Shown: positions 1-9,283 of the stretch, piece after piece
Numbering within the stretch: position 1 is the first letter of the stretch
How the letters are laid out: each line of letters opens with the position of its first letter
NCBI GenBank assembly: GCA_026398695.1
Contig: JAPLSJ010000030.1
Span: 1 to 64,000, forward strand
Reading direction: 5' to 3'
Source: Arenimonas sp.
GTDB lineage: Bacteria > Pseudomonadota > Gammaproteobacteria > Xanthomonadales > Xanthomonadaceae
DNA: 64,000 nt
The notes under the pieces: generated by a model
Told to the model about the DNA's origin: nothing
Database searches by the model: none
The model's input: the letters and a program-made list of their open reading frames with translations, nothing else
Made by a program: the position numbers and the translations under genes

Positions 1-395
1 ACATCAACTCCACCATCGTCGACCCGAAGAACTTCGACCCGACCAGCTTCGTGGACGTGACGTCCGACGTTTGCATCATCCCGCCCAACTCGTTCGCGCT
101 GGCGCGCACGGTGGAGTTCTTCCGCATCCCGCGCGACACGCTGGTGGTGTGCCTGGGCAAGAGCACCTACGCGCGCTGCGGCATCATCGTCAACGTCACG
201 CCGCTCGAGCCGGAGTGGGAAGGCCACGTCACGCTGGAGTTCAGCAACACCACGCCGCTGCCGGCCAAGATCTACGCCGGCGAAGGCGTGGCGCAGATGC
301 TGTTCTTCCAGTCCGACGAAGTCTGCGAGACCTCGTACAAGGACCGCGGCGGCAAGTACCAGGGCCAGACCGGCGTGACGCTGCCGCGGACCTGA
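1..395 (+). CDS. dcd: dCTP deaminase, C-terminal part (cut by window start)
   Basis: This is the C-terminal part of dCTP deaminase, which makes dUTP from dCTP for thymidylate synthesis. The frame is open from base 3, so the GTG that begins the tracked ORF at base 51 is internal. The visible ~130 residues contain the trimer core motifs [10 protein letters not shown] and [12 protein letters not shown] and end in [10 protein letters not shown], the usual C-terminal tail of the ~188-residue proteobacterial enzyme. About 60 N-terminal residues lie outside the window. It converges with the small membrane-protein gene that ends at 405. The identification is confident because the conserved core and tail are both present. 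Confidence 0.95.
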   Translation, partial: INSTIVDPKNFDPTSFVDVTSDVCIIPPNSFALARTVEFFRIPRDTLVVCLGKSTYARCGIIVNVTPLEPEWEGHVTLEFSNTTPLPAKIYAGEGVAQMLFFQSDEVCETSYKDRGGKYQGQTGVTLPRT

Positions 396-404
396 GCCGC
401 GGCG

Positions 405-566
405 CTAGCCTCGCTTCATCAGCAGGCTCACGCCCAGCGCGATCAGGGCCACCGGCCACCACTTGATCAGGGTGGACCAGATCCGGAACTCCGGGATGAG
501 GTTGTTGGCGAGCAGCAGTGCGCCCAGCGCGATCAGGATCAGGGCGGGGACCAGGTTGTTCTTCAT
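405..566 (-). CDS. Small two-helix membrane protein (DUF5668/LiaI-like)
   Basis: A 53-residue protein starting MKNNLVPALILIALGALLL. It is two hydrophobic segments (about residues 5-22 and 37-50) around a short polar turn, and ends in MKRG. The pattern NL-P-L-W-P-LI-GV matches the small DUF5668/LiaF-type transmembrane domain; I infer this from composition and layout. It is hidden at the end of a longer tracked ORF (405-1112), but its own ATG lies 2 bases after the stop of the HIT gene, so it is probably the last gene of a three-gene operon. Function is unknown. Confidence 0.75.
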   Translation of the reverse strand: MKNNLVPALILIALGALLLANNLIPEFRIWSTLIKWWPVALIALGVSLLMKRG

Positions 567-568
567 GC

Positions 569-1012
569 TCACTCCGGGGTGCGGGGGGAGGCGCCAGTGA
601 TGGCGTCCAGGTGGTGGCGCAGGGACGATACCAGCGCCTCGCGGCGCTCCGCCACGTAGGGTACCCGGGCGCCGCTGCCCCAGACCGGGCCGGGCCAGGC
701 GGCGTCGCCTTCGCTGCGCGCCACCACGTGCACGTGCAGCTGGCGGACGATGTTGCCCAGGGCGCCGATGTTGATCTTGTGGGCCGGCCCGAGCGAACGC
801 AGCAGGCGTCCGGCCAGGTTCACCTCGGCCAGCAGCTGCCGCTGGGCGCCACCGTCGAGGTCGATCCATTCCTCGGCGCCGGCCACGCGCGGCACCAGCA
901 CCAGCCAGGGGAAACGGGCGTCGTCCATCAGCCGCAGCTGCGACAGCGGGCCGTCCGCGACCAGCACCGAGTCGGCCGCCAGCCGCGGGTCGGGCTCGAA
1001 GTGGCCGGCCAC
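569..1012 (-). CDS. HIT-family hydrolase
   Basis: A 147-residue HIT (histidine triad) protein. The motif QLHVHVVAR near residue 95 is the HxHxHxx nucleotide-binding triad in a slightly degenerate form (HVHVV), preceded by the usual INIGALGN segment. Family members hydrolyse or transfer nucleoside phosphates at an alpha-phosphate; the substrate cannot be told from sequence. I chose the GTG at 1012 because it begins 2 bases after the dienelactone hydrolase stop codon and the protein reads MAGHFEPDPRL; the tracked ORF runs further upstream only as a shadow of that hydrolase. It lies in the middle of a three-gene operon. Confidence 0.85.
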   Translation of the reverse strand: MAGHFEPDPRLAADSVLVADGPLSQLRLMDDARFPWLVLVPRVAGAEEWIDLDGGAQRQLLAEVNLAGRLLRSLGPAHKINIGALGNIVRQLHVHVVARSEGDAAWPGPVWGSGARVPYVAERREALVSSLRHHLDAITGASPRTPE

Positions 1013-1014
1013 GG

Positions 1015-1677
1015 TCAGCGCACGTGCTTTTGCAGGAAGGCCAGGGTGCGGTCGAGGGCCTCCTGGGAGGTCGCGGCGTGGTAGCCGTCGCGCTGGTCGC
1101 AGTTGAACCCATGGCCCACCCCCGGCCAGACGGCGATTTCGGCGTCGGGCAGGGCCAGGCGGTGCTTCTGGACGTCCTCGGGCGGGATCAGGGCGTCGTT
1201 CTCGGCGAAGTGCAGCAGCAGCGGCGCCTTCGGGTGTTCCTTGAGCAAGGGCACCGTCCGGCCGCCGTAATAGCTGACGGCGGGGATGCCGAGCCTGGCG
1301 TTGGCGTAGTAAGCCACGCTGCCGCCCCAGCAATAGCCCACGGCCGCGACCCGGTTGTCCGCTTCCAGAAGGTCGTAGGCGCCCCGCACGCCGTCCAGGG
1401 CGCCGTCGAAGCCCAGCTCATCGGCGATCTGGCGGCCGCGGGCGACCCCTGCCTCGTCGTAGCCCAGCTCGGTGCCCGGGTGCACCAGGTCGAACAGGGC
1501 GGGAGCGACGGCCAGGTAACCGTAGTTGGCGAAGCGCTCGGCGACCTGCCGGATGTGGGAGTTAACGCCGAAGATTTCCTGGATCACGATGATCGCGCCG
1601 CGCGGCTTGTCGTGCGGCATGGCCTGCCAGCCCGAAATGCGGCCGTGGCGGGTGCTGATCGAGATGGTCTGGCCCAT
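1015..1677 (-). CDS. Dienelactone hydrolase family protein
   Basis: A 220-residue alpha/beta hydrolase of the dienelactone hydrolase family. The nucleophile Cys sits in [11 protein letters not shown], the Asp in [13 protein letters not shown] and the His in GVGHGFNCD, giving the Cys-Asp-His triad typical of this family. No signal peptide is visible, so it is cytoplasmic. Known members open cyclic esters (4-carboxymethylene-butenolide), but most genomic copies have unproven substrates, and no aromatic-degradation genes are near. It is the first gene of a tight operon with the HIT protein and the small membrane protein, and is divergent from rimO. Confidence 0.9.
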   Translation of the reverse strand: MGQTISISTRHGRISGWQAMPHDKPRGAIIVIQEIFGVNSHIRQVAERFANYGYLAVAPALFDLVHPGTELGYDEAGVARGRQIADELGFDGALDGVRGAYDLLEADNRVAAVGYCWGGSVAYYANARLGIPAVSYYGGRTVPLLKEHPKAPLLLHFAENDALIPPEDVQKHRLALPDAEIAVWPGVGHGFNCDQRDGYHAATSQEALDRTLAFLQKHVR

Positions 1678-1738
1678 GGTTGGCTCCCCGTGCAGTGCCG
1701 GGTTCCAGCCTACACCGGGAGCAGACCCGGGGGAGCGC

Positions 1739-1744
1739 TATAAT
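1739..1744 (+). promoter_or_regulatory. Candidate -10 element of rimO
   Basis: A perfect TATAAT lies 28 bases before the rimO ATG in otherwise very GC-rich sequence. No recognisable TTGACA is found at 16-18 bases upstream, so the -35 is weak or replaced by activator contacts. This is a motif match only. Confidence 0.5.
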
Positions 1745-1771
1745 CCGCGCCCCGCCCAACTCCGGCCCGCC

Positions 1772-3106
1772 ATGTCCGCCAGCAACCCCAAGGTGGGCTT
1801 CGTCAGCCTCGGCTGCCCGAAAGCCCTCGTCGACTCAGAACGCATTTTGACCCAGCTCCGGGTCGAGGGCTACGAGATCGTCCCCAGCTATGACGCGGCC
1901 GACGTGGTGGTGGTCAACACCTGCGGCTTCATCGATTCGGCGGTGGAGGAAAGCCTCGACGCCATCGGCGAGGCCCTGGCCGAAAACGGCAAGGTCATCG
2001 TCACCGGCTGCCTGGGCAAGCGCCCCGAGCAGATCCGCGCGGCCCACCCGGGCGTGCTGTCCATCAGTGGCCCGCAGGACTACGGCAGCGTGATGAACGC
2101 GGTGCACGTGGCGCTGCCGCCGCGCCACGACCCGTTCATCAACCTGCTGCCCGACTACGGCCTCAAGCTCACGCCCAAGCACTACGCCTACCTCAAGATT
2201 TCCGAGGGCTGCAACCACCGCTGCACCTTCTGCATCATCCCCAGCATGCGCGGCGACCTGGTGTCGCGCCCGGTGGACGAAGTGCTGCGCGAGGCCGAGA
2301 AGCTGGCCCGCGGCGGCGTGCGCGAACTGCTGGTGGTGTCGCAGGACACCAGCGCCTACGGCGTGGACATGAAGTACGCCCCGCGCGACTGGAACGGCAA
2401 GAGCTACGAGACCCGCATGAAGGGCCTGTGCGAGGGCCTGTCGGAGCTCGGCATCTGGACCCGCCTGCACTACGTCTACCCGTACCCGCACGTGGACGAC
2501 ATCATCCCGCTGATGGCCGACGGCAAGATCCTGCCGTACCTGGACATCCCGTTCCAGCACGCCAGCCCGCGCATCCTCAAGCTGATGAAGCGCCCGGGCG
2601 CGGTGGACAAGACGCTCGAGCGCATCCAGCGCTGGCGGGAAATCTGCCCCGACATCACGATCCGCAGCACCTTCATCGTCGGCTTCCCGGGCGAGACCGA
2701 CGAGGACTTCGAGCAGCTGCTGTCGTTCCTGGACATGGCCGAGCTCGATCGCGTGGGCGCCTTCGCCTATTCGCCGGTGGACGGCGCCAGGGCCAACGAC
2801 CTGCCCGACGCCGTGCCCGAGGAAGTGAAGCAGGAGCGCCTGGCCCGCTTCATGGAGCTGCAGGCGCAGATCAGCGCCGAGAAGCTCGAGCGCAAGGTCG
2901 GCACGGTGCAGACGGTGATCATCGACGAGATCGACGGCGAGCTGGCCATCGGCCGCTCCAAGGCGGACGCGCCGGAAATCGACGGCCTGGTGCAGATCCA
3001 GGACGGTGCCGCCGCGGGCCTCAAGCCCGGCGACTTCTGCGAAGTGCGCATCATGGGCAGCGACGAACACGACCTGTTCGGCCTGGTCGGCCCCGACGAG
3101 GACTGA
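1772..3106 (+). CDS. rimO: Ribosomal protein uS12 (Asp-89) methylthiotransferase RimO
   Basis: RimO, a radical-SAM enzyme that methylthiolates Asp-89 of ribosomal protein S12. The 444-residue product has the N-terminal methylthiotransferase domain with its three cluster cysteines (SLGCPKA, NTCGFID, TGCLGKR), the radical-SAM motif CNHRCTFC, and a C-terminal TRAM-type domain ending GLVGPDED. The tracked ORF starts at 1526, but [17 protein letters not shown] from the ATG at 1772 is the family start; the upstream part shadows the hydrolase on the other strand. It stands alone and converges with greB. Confidence 0.97.
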   Translation: MSASNPKVGFVSLGCPKALVDSERILTQLRVEGYEIVPSYDAADVVVVNTCGFIDSAVEESLDAIGEALAENGKVIVTGCLGKRPEQIRAAHPGVLSISGPQDYGSVMNAVHVALPPRHDPFINLLPDYGLKLTPKHYAYLKISEGCNHRCTFCIIPSMRGDLVSRPVDEVLREAEKLARGGVRELLVVSQDTSAYGVDMKYAPRDWNGKSYETRMKGLCEGLSELGIWTRLHYVYPYPHVDDIIPLMADGKILPYLDIPFQHASPRILKLMKRPGAVDKTLERIQRWREICPDITIRSTFIVGFPGETDEDFEQLLSFLDMAELDRVGAFAYSPVDGARANDLPDAVPEEVKQERLARFMELQAQISAEKLERKVGTVQTVIIDEIDGELAIGRSKADAPEIDGLVQIQDGAAAGLKPGDFCEVRIMGSDEHDLFGLVGPDED

Positions 3107-3133
3107 CCCGGGGGCCTCGCCCCGTGGGAGGGC

Positions 3134-3157
3134 CATCGGGCCTGGAGGCGCTCCTAC
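3134..3157. repeat. REP-like extragenic palindromic element, single copy
   Basis: Read on the minus strand, this segment begins GTAGGAGCGCCTCCAGGCCC and matches, with a few differences, the arms of the palindrome at 55545-55611. It lies between the convergent rimO and greB genes and supplies the last bases of greB, including its TAG stop. The form (GTAGGAG followed by a small palindrome) is that of REP elements. Family membership is inferred from two copies in one window. Confidence 0.5.
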
Positions 3158-3657
3158 CCCTCGTAGGAGACGGCGAGGATGACGTAGCGCGCGGGGCCGG
3201 TGGGCAGCGCCACCTCGAACTCGTCGTCCACGCGCTTGCGCAGCGCCGAACGCGCCAGCGGTGAGTCGATGCTGATCCAGCCGGCGCGGGCGTCGGTTTC
3301 GTCCGGGCCGACGATGCGGTAGCGGGCGGGCTCCCCGCCGTCGGCCAGTTCAATCTCGAAGCAGGCTCCGAAGTAGATCGCGCCCGGGTCGGAGGGCTGG
3401 CCCTCGGCCACCTTCAGCGCCTCGAGCCGCTTGCTGAGGTAGCGCACGCGCCGGTCGATCTCGCCGAGCTGTTTCTTGCGGTAGGTGTACTCGGCGTTCT
3501 CGCTGCGGTCGCCTTCGGCGGCCGCTGCCGCAAGGGCCTTCACCACTTCGGGGCGCCGCACGCGCCACAGGTCGTCGAGCTCGGCGCGCAGGCGCTCGAA
3601 GCCGGCGCGCGTGATGATCGCCGTGGACCCTTCGGCCGGGGGACGCCAGCGGCCCAT
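3154..3657 (-). CDS. greB: Transcription elongation factor GreB
   Basis: GreB rescues backtracked RNA polymerase by stimulating cleavage of the nascent RNA 3' end. The N-terminal coiled coil carries [16 protein letters not shown] and [14 protein letters not shown], which separates GreB from GreA. The C-terminal FKBP-like domain includes [19 protein letters not shown] start at the ATG at 3657 ([10 protein letters not shown], 167 residues), close to the family's ~160; the tracked ORF extends further, through the 3' end of the AbgT transporter. That transporter gene ends 8 bases upstream, so the two are probably co-transcribed. Confidence 0.92.
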   Translation of the reverse strand: MGRWRPPAEGSTAIITRAGFERLRAELDDLWRVRRPEVVKALAAAAAEGDRSENAEYTYRKKQLGEIDRRVRYLSKRLEALKVAEGQPSDPGAIYFGACFEIELADGGEPARYRIVGPDETDARAGWISIDSPLARSALRKRVDDEFEVALPTGPARYVILAVSYEG

Positions 3658-3665
3658 GCGCGGGG

Positions 3666-5225
3666 TCAGCCCGCCGTGGCTTCGTAGGTCAGGCCGGCCC
3701 CGGGGCCCAGCGGCAGGCCCAGCGCGATCCATCCCGCGAACAGCACCGTCCAGCCGATCAGGAATACGAACGAGTACGGCATCATCGTGGCGACCACCGT
3801 GCCGATGCCGGCCTTGGGTTCATAGCGCTGCAGGAAGGCGATGACCAGGGCGAAGTAGCTCATCATCGGGGAGATGATGTTGGTGACCGAGTCGCCGATG
3901 CGATACGCCGTCTGGGTGACTTCGGGCGAGTAGCCCAGCAGCATGAACATGGGGATGAACACCGGCGCCATCAGAGCCCACTTCGCCGAAGCGGAGCCCA
4001 TGACCAGGTTCACCAGGGCGGTGAGCAGGATGAAGCAGATCAGCAGCGGTATCTTCGGCAGCCCGATGGATTTCAGCACTCCCGCGCCCTCGACGGCGAG
4101 GATGAGTCCAATCTGCGTCCAGTTGAACAGGGCGACGAACTGCGCGGCGAAGAACACCAGCACCAGGTAGCTGGCCAGCGTGCCCATCGACTTGGACATG
4201 GCCGCGACGACGTCGGCATCGCTGCGGATGGTGCCGGCGCCGACGCCATAGGCGATGCCCACCAGCGCGCCCGCCACGAAAATGACGGCCACGATGCCGT
4301 TGAGGAAGGGCGCCAGCGACTTGAGCAGGTCGGGCTCGCCGGCAAGGCGCAGGGCGCCGCCTTCCGGCACGGTGGCCCACAGCAGCAGGGCGCTCAGCGC
4401 CAGCGTGCTGATGGCGGCGTAGGACAGCCCCTTCTTCTCGGCGGCGGACAGCGGCTCGATGCGTTCGTCGCCGCGGCCGTATTGCCCGTCGGGAAAGCGC
4501 TTGGCGACGATCTTCTCGGTGACCCACCAGCCCAGCAGCGTGATCAGCGGCGTCGAGGCCTGCATGAAGAACAGGTTGGCCGCCGGGCTCACGCTGTAGG
4601 TCGGGTCGACGATGCGCGCGGCCTCCTGCGACAGGCCCGACAGCAGGGGGTCGATGGTTCCCAGCAGCAGGTTGGCGGAGTAGCCGCCCGAAACGCCGGC
4701 GAACGCCGCGGCAATGCCCAGGATGGGGTGCCGGCCTGCCGCCACGTAAAGCAAACCCGCCAGCGGAACCAGCAGCACGTAGCCGATCTCGCTCGCCATG
4801 TTCGACATCACGCCGGCGAACACCACGATCGGCGTGAGCAGGAAGCGCGGGGCATTGAGCACCACGATGCGCAGGCAGGCCCCGATCAGGCCGCTGTGCT
4901 CGGCCACGCCGATGCCGATCAGCGCAACCAGCACCGTGCCCAACGGTGCGAAACCGGTGAAGTTGGTGACCAGGCCGGCCATGATCCGCTGCAGGCCGTC
5001 GGCACTCATCAGGTTCACCGGCGCCACCACCTCGCCCGTCCGGGGATGCAGCACTGAAAAATCGAACAGGCTGATGATTCCGCTCAACAGCACGATGGCC
5101 AGGGTGAGCAGGAAGAAGAGGGTGGCCGGATGCGGGAGGATGTTTCCGGCGCGTTCGACCACGTCCAGGAATCGTTCGACGGGGGTTTTACGCGCGCTCA
5201 GGGCTTCGGACATGGTCGGTTCCAT
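3666..5225 (-). CDS. AbgT-family transporter (p-aminobenzoyl-glutamate / antimetabolite exporter type)
   Basis: A 519-residue inner-membrane protein of the AbgT family with about a dozen hydrophobic segments. The N-terminal [15 protein letters not shown] and the C-terminal [20 protein letters not shown] motifs are typical of the family. Members either import p-aminobenzoyl-glutamate (AbgT) or export sulfonamides and p-aminobenzoate (MtrF, YdaH); sequence alone does not separate the two. No abgA/abgB hydrolase genes are near, which weakens the import case. Two starts are possible, ATG 5225 or ATG 5213 ([10 protein letters not shown]). greB follows directly. Confidence 0.92.
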   Translation of the reverse strand: MEPTMSEALSARKTPVERFLDVVERAGNILPHPATLFFLLTLAIVLLSGIISLFDFSVLHPRTGEVVAPVNLMSADGLQRIMAGLVTNFTGFAPLGTVLVALIGIGVAEHSGLIGACLRIVVLNAPRFLLTPIVVFAGVMSNMASEIGYVLLVPLAGLLYVAAGRHPILGIAAAFAGVSGGYSANLLLGTIDPLLSGLSQEAARIVDPTYSVSPAANLFFMQASTPLITLLGWWVTEKIVAKRFPDGQYGRGDERIEPLSAAEKKGLSYAAISTLALSALLLWATVPEGGALRLAGEPDLLKSLAPFLNGIVAVIFVAGALVGIAYGVGAGTIRSDADVVAAMSKSMGTLASYLVLVFFAAQFVALFNWTQIGLILAVEGAGVLKSIGLPKIPLLICFILLTALVNLVMGSASAKWALMAPVFIPMFMLLGYSPEVTQTAYRIGDSVTNIISPMMSYFALVIAFLQRYEPKAGIGTVVATMMPYSFVFLIGWTVLFAGWIALGLPLGPGAGLTYEATAG

Positions 5226-5260
5226 GGAGGGTGGGGCGGAAGGGTCGCCGGCAGAGGGAA

Positions 5261-5266
5261 ACTATA
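5261..5266 (-). promoter_or_regulatory. Candidate -10 element of the AbgT transporter gene
   Basis: TATAGT on the minus strand, about 35 bases upstream of the transporter start, is the only AT-rich hexamer of this type in the short gap between the divergent transporter and lemA genes. No good -35 is visible. Confidence 0.35.
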
Positions 5267-5334
5267 GCCGAGCCGCGGGCCCCGCCATCCGCTCCCGCGT
5301 TTTTCCGCGGCGGCCGCGCAGCCGCCCGGAATTG

Positions 5335-5340
5335 GATAAT
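5335..5340 (+). promoter_or_regulatory. Candidate -10 element of the lemA operon
   Basis: GATAAT, followed by CTGGG, lies 28 bases before the lemA ATG. The spacing suits a -10 box; a -35 match is not evident. It has the same form as the candidates before lepA and tRNA-Arg. Confidence 0.35.
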
Positions 5341-5368
5341 CTGGGCCGCCCCAAGCCTGGAAGCCGCC

Positions 5369-5920
5369 ATGACCCTGGTAATCGGCCTGCTGCTGCTCGC
5401 CCTCCTGGCCTGGGCCGTGTTCGCTTTCAATCGCCTGGTGCGCCTGCGCAACCAAGTGAAGGCCGGCTGGAGCGACATCGACGTGCAGCTGATGCGCCGG
5501 CACGACCTGGTGCCGCGCCTGGTGGAAGCGGTCCGCGCCTACGCCGGCCATGAAAAGGCCGTGCTTGAGCGCGTGACCGAACTGCGGGCCCAGGCCATGG
5601 CCACCACGTCGCCCGCGCGGCTGGCCAGCCTGGAGCAGGCCATCGAAAGCGACGTGGCCCGGCTGCTGGTGATCAAGGAGGCCTACCCCGAGCTCAAGGC
5701 CAGCGAGAATTTCCTCGCGCTGCAGCGCGACCTGGTGGACGTCGAGGACCACCTGCAGTACGCGCGCCGTTTCTACAACGGCGCGGTGCGCGAGCTCAAC
5801 GACGGCGTGCAGCGTTTCCCGGACCTGGTGCTGGCCCGCGCGCTGGGCTTTGCGGAGGCGGAGTTCTTCAAGGCCGGCGAAGAGGCCGGCGTGGCGCCCA
5901 GGCTGGAGCTGGGCCCGTGA
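5369..5920 (+). CDS. lemA: LemA family protein
   Basis: A 183-residue LemA-family protein. It has one N-terminal membrane segment (about residues 3-20, LVIGLLLLALLAWAVFAF) and a helical body with the family motifs NQVKAGWSDIDVQLMRRHDLVP, YPELKASENF and ARRFYNGAVRELND. LemA proteins are anchored by the N-terminus with the helical bundle outside the cytoplasm; their role is unknown. The ATG at 5369 gives the standard start, while the tracked ORF begins too early. The following DUF2207 gene overlaps by 4 bases (GTGA). LemA with a DUF2207 or TPM-domain partner is a recurring pairing, so the two probably act together. Confidence 0.93.
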   Translation: MTLVIGLLLLALLAWAVFAFNRLVRLRNQVKAGWSDIDVQLMRRHDLVPRLVEAVRAYAGHEKAVLERVTELRAQAMATTSPARLASLEQAIESDVARLLVIKEAYPELKASENFLALQRDLVDVEDHLQYARRFYNGAVRELNDGVQRFPDLVLARALGFAEAEFFKAGEEAGVAPRLELGP

Positions 5921-7656
5921 TCCGGCGCCTCGGGATCGCGGCGCTGGCGTGGCTGGCCCTGCTGTCGCCGGTGGCGGCGCAGGAACGCATCATCAGCTAC
6001 GACAGCGAGCTCAAGGTCAACGCCGACGGCAGCCTGGACGTGGTGGAAACCATCCGCGTGCGCGCCGAGGGCAACCAGATCCGTCGCGGCATCTATCGCG
6101 ATTTCCCCACCCGCTACCGCGACCAGTACGGCAACCGCATGGTGGTGGACTTCGAGCTGCGCGGCGTCGAGCGCGACGGCCGGCCCGAGCCGTACTTCAC
6201 CGAAGCCATGCCCAACGGCGTGCGCATCAATACCGGCAACGACGATTTCCTGCCCGTGCCGTCCGACATCACCTACACCCTGCGCTATCACACCACGCGG
6301 CAGCTGGGCTTCTTCGACGAGCACGACGAGATCTACTGGAACGTCACCGGCCTGGGCTGGGCCTTCCCGATCGACCAGGCGCAGGCGCGCGTGCAGCTGC
6401 CGGGGGCGGTGCCGCGGGTGCATATGCGCCTGGATGGCTACACCGGCTACGACGGCGAGAAGGGCACGGCCTTCGAGTCGGCCGCGCCGGCCGACGGGGT
6501 GGCCACCTTCCGCACCACCGCGCCGCTGGTGCCGCAGCAGGGCCTGACCATCGTGGTCGGTTTCCCCAAGGGGCTGGTGACGCCCCCGACGCGGCCGCAG
6601 CGCTGGGCCTGGTTCCTGCGTGACAACGGCGGCGTGCTGGTGGCGCTGGGCGGCCTGCTGGCGCTGGTGGCGTTCTACGCGTGGCGCTGGCACCGGCATG
6701 GCCGGGATCCGCAAGCGGGGCCGGTGTTCCCGCGCTACGCCCCGCCCGAAGGCTTCACCCCCGGCGAGCTGCGCATGCTGCGGCGCATGGGCCACGACCA
6801 CCTGTGCTTCGCCTCGGACGTGGTGGACATGGCGGTGCACGGCTGCCTCGAGATCCACGAGGGCGGCAGCGCCAAGGCCGACGGCTGGCGCCTGGTGCGG
6901 GTGCCGGGCGGCGATGCCGCGAGGCTGGGCGAAAGCCAGCGCGCGCTGTCGGCCAAGCTGTTCGCGGCCGGCGACCAGATCGTGCTCAAGAACACCGAGG
7001 CCTCGCGCGTGAGCGGCGCGATCATGGCCCAGGCAGTGGCGATGTCGAAGAAGCTCAAGCCGCGCTACTTCATTGGCAACGGCGGCAGCCTGCTGGTCGG
7101 CTTCCTGTTCTCGGTCGCGGTCGCGGCCGTGGCGCTGGCCGTTTCGGGCGGTGCGGGCGTGCTGGCGCTGGTCGTGCTGGCGGTGTTGGGCCTGGCCGCG
7201 CACATCACCTTCGCCTTCCTGCTCAAGGCGCCGACGACCGAGGGCCGCAAGCTGCTGGACGCGATCGAGGGCCTGCGCCTTTACCTGGGCGTGGCCGAAC
7301 GCGACGAGCTCCGGTCGATCAAGGGGCCCGCCGGCGAGGGCGCCGAGCCGGCGCTCGATGCCCGGCGCTACGAGGCCCTGCTGCCGTACGCGATGGCGCT
7401 GGAAGTGGAGGCCGCCTGGACCGGCAAGTTCGTCCGCGCGGTGGGCGAGGCGGCGGCGCGCGAAGCCTCCCCGACCTGGTACCACGGCCGCAGCCCGGTG
7501 GGCACGCTGGGCCTGGCCAGCATGGGCTCGTCGCTGGGGACCGCGCTGACGCGCGAAATCTCGTCGTCGTCCACGCCGCCCGGATCAAGTTCGGGCGGCG
7601 GTGGCGGCGGTTCGTCCGGTGGCGGCGGTGGCGGCGGCGGGGGTGGCAGCCGCTGA
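5917..7656 (+). CDS. DUF2207 membrane protein with Gly-rich tail
   Basis: A 579-residue protein of the DUF2207 family. It has a signal peptide cleaved near SPVAAQ, then a periplasmic beta-rich domain with the family pattern YDSELKVNADGSLDVVETI and RRGIYRDFPTRYRD. A membrane segment follows at about residues 229-247, a cytoplasmic region, two further membrane segments at about 385-430, and a tail made almost wholly of Gly and Ser. The GTG start overlaps the lemA stop, so translation is coupled. The Gly-rich C-terminus is common in this family and in TPM-domain proteins. Biochemical function is unknown; a role in envelope upkeep is only a guess from the lemA pairing. Confidence 0.88.
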   Translation: MIRRLGIAALAWLALLSPVAAQERIISYDSELKVNADGSLDVVETIRVRAEGNQIRRGIYRDFPTRYRDQYGNRMVVDFELRGVERDGRPEPYFTEAMPNGVRINTGNDDFLPVPSDITYTLRYHTTRQLGFFDEHDEIYWNVTGLGWAFPIDQAQARVQLPGAVPRVHMRLDGYTGYDGEKGTAFESAAPADGVATFRTTAPLVPQQGLTIVVGFPKGLVTPPTRPQRWAWFLRDNGGVLVALGGLLALVAFYAWRWHRHGRDPQAGPVFPRYAPPEGFTPGELRMLRRMGHDHLCFASDVVDMAVHGCLEIHEGGSAKADGWRLVRVPGGDAARLGESQRALSAKLFAAGDQIVLKNTEASRVSGAIMAQAVAMSKKLKPRYFIGNGGSLLVGFLFSVAVAAVALAVSGGAGVLALVVLAVLGLAAHITFAFLLKAPTTEGRKLLDAIEGLRLYLGVAERDELRSIKGPAGEGAEPALDARRYEALLPYAMALEVEAAWTGKFVRAVGEAAAREASPTWYHGRSPVGTLGLASMGSSLGTALTREISSSSTPPGSSSGGGGGGSSGGGGGGGGGGSR

Positions 7657-7670
7657 GGCCGCCCACGTCC

Positions 7671-9179
7671 TCAGCGTTTCTTGCCGCCCAGCAGGCTGCC
7701 CAGGATGCCGCGCAGCAGCTGCCGGCCCAGGCCGCTGGCCACGGTGCGGGTGGCTGACTTGGCCGCCGCTTCCACCGCGCCCTGGCGGCGCTTGTTGCCC
7801 CACAGGAATTCGTCGAGCTTCGACGGCGCGGCCGCGGGTTCGGCGGACTTGCCCGGTGCCGGTGCGTCCTTGCCGGCGCCAGGCGCGGGCGCCGGTGCCG
7901 TGGCCTGCTCGGCGCGCTTGGCCAGCATCTCGAACGCCGACTCACGGTTCACGGCGGTGTCGTACTTGTTGCCCACCGGGCTGCGGCCGCGCACGGCGGC
8001 GCGCTCGTCGGGAGTGATGGCGCCCATGCGGCAGCGCGGCGGCGCGATCAGCGCGCGCTCCACCGGCATCGGGATGCCCTTGTCGAGCAGCATGGACACC
8101 AGCGCCTCGCCCACGCCCAGTTCGCCGATGACTTTCGCGACGTCGAGCTTGGGGTTCTGCACGAAGGTTTCGGCGGCGGTGCGCACCGCCTTCTGGTCGC
8201 GCGGGGTGTAGGCGCGCAGCGCGTGCTGCACGCGGTTGCCCAGCTGGCCCAGCACGGTGTCGGGGATGTCGTCGGGGTTTTGCGAGCAGAAGTACACGCC
8301 CACGCCCTTCGAGCGGATCAGGCGCACCACCTGCTCGACGCGCTGCTGCAGCGCCGGCGGGCAATCGTCGAACAGCAGGTGCGCCTCGTCGAAGAAGAAC
8401 ACCAGCTTGGGCACGTCCAGGTCGCCCACTTCGGGCAGCGTCTCGAACAGCTCCGACAGCAGCCACAGCAGGAAGCTCGAATACAGCCGCGGCTTGAGGA
8501 TCAGCTGGTCGGCGGCCAGCAGGTTGATGACGCCGCGGCCCGACATGTCCTGGCGCATCAGGTCGGCCAGCTGCAGCGCCGGCTCGCCGAAGAACTGTTC
8601 GCCGCCGTCCTGTTCCAGCCGCAGCAGCGCGCGCTGGATCGCCGCCACCGACTGCGGGCTGACCAGGCCGTACTGCTTGCCGATTTCGGCCTTGTTCTCG
8701 CTGGTGAAGTTGAGCAGGGCGCGCAGGTCTTCCAGGTCCAGCAGCAGCAGGCCCTGGTCGTCGGCCAGCTTGAAGGCGATGTCCATCACGCCCGACTGCA
8801 CGTCGTTGAGCTCGAGCATGCGCGACATCAGCGCCGGCCCCACTTCCGACACCGTGGTGCGCACCGGGTGGCCCAGCTTGCCGTACAGGTCCCAGAACAC
8901 CACGGGGCTGGCTTCGTTGGCGTAGCCCTCGACGCCGATCTGCTGCACGCGCGCGGCGATCTTCTCGTTCGAGGTGCCGGCCATGGCCAGGCCGGCGATG
9001 TCGCCCTTCACGTCGGCCATGAATACCGGCACGCCCAGGCGGGAAAAGCCTTCGGCCATCACCATCAGGGTCACCGACTTGCCGGTGCCCGTGGCGCCGG
9101 CGACCAGGCCGTGGCGATTGCCGTATTTGCCCAGCAGGCGCACGGGCAGGTCGCCCTTGCCGATCAGGATGTCGCTCAT
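7671..9179 (-). CDS. HerA-like ATPase of the DUF853 (YjgR) family
   Basis: A 502-residue P-loop ATPase of the DUF853 (helicase HerA-like C-terminal, YjgR) family. Walker A is GATGTGKSVT at about residues 28-37 and Walker B is in KLVFFFDEAHLLF. The Arg/Gln-rich sensor region has FCSQNPDDIPDTVLGQLGNRVQHALRA, as in HerA/FtsK-type motors. The C-terminus has an Ala/Pro linker and ends LLRGILGSLLGGKKR, a short tail seen in this family. No partner nuclease such as NurA is nearby, so a DNA-end-processing role cannot be assumed. It converges with the DUF2207 gene and is divergent from the transglycosylase gene. Confidence 0.88.
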   Translation of the reverse strand: MSDILIGKGDLPVRLLGKYGNRHGLVAGATGTGKSVTLMVMAEGFSRLGVPVFMADVKGDIAGLAMAGTSNEKIAARVQQIGVEGYANEASPVVFWDLYGKLGHPVRTTVSEVGPALMSRMLELNDVQSGVMDIAFKLADDQGLLLLDLEDLRALLNFTSENKAEIGKQYGLVSPQSVAAIQRALLRLEQDGGEQFFGEPALQLADLMRQDMSGRGVINLLAADQLILKPRLYSSFLLWLLSELFETLPEVGDLDVPKLVFFFDEAHLLFDDCPPALQQRVEQVVRLIRSKGVGVYFCSQNPDDIPDTVLGQLGNRVQHALRAYTPRDQKAVRTAAETFVQNPKLDVAKVIGELGVGEALVSMLLDKGIPMPVERALIAPPRCRMGAITPDERAAVRGRSPVGNKYDTAVNRESAFEMLAKRAEQATAPAPAPGAGKDAPAPGKSAEPAAAPSKLDEFLWGNKRRQGAVEAAAKSATRTVASGLGRQLLRGILGSLLGGKKR

Positions 9180-9283
9180 CAGGCACAGCTCCGTCGTGGA
9201 TTGTCCGGGCCGATTCTAGCCCGTGGCTTGCCGCGGCGGCGTCGTGGCCGCTAGGCTGCGCGCCTGCCGTCCGGAACCTGCCC

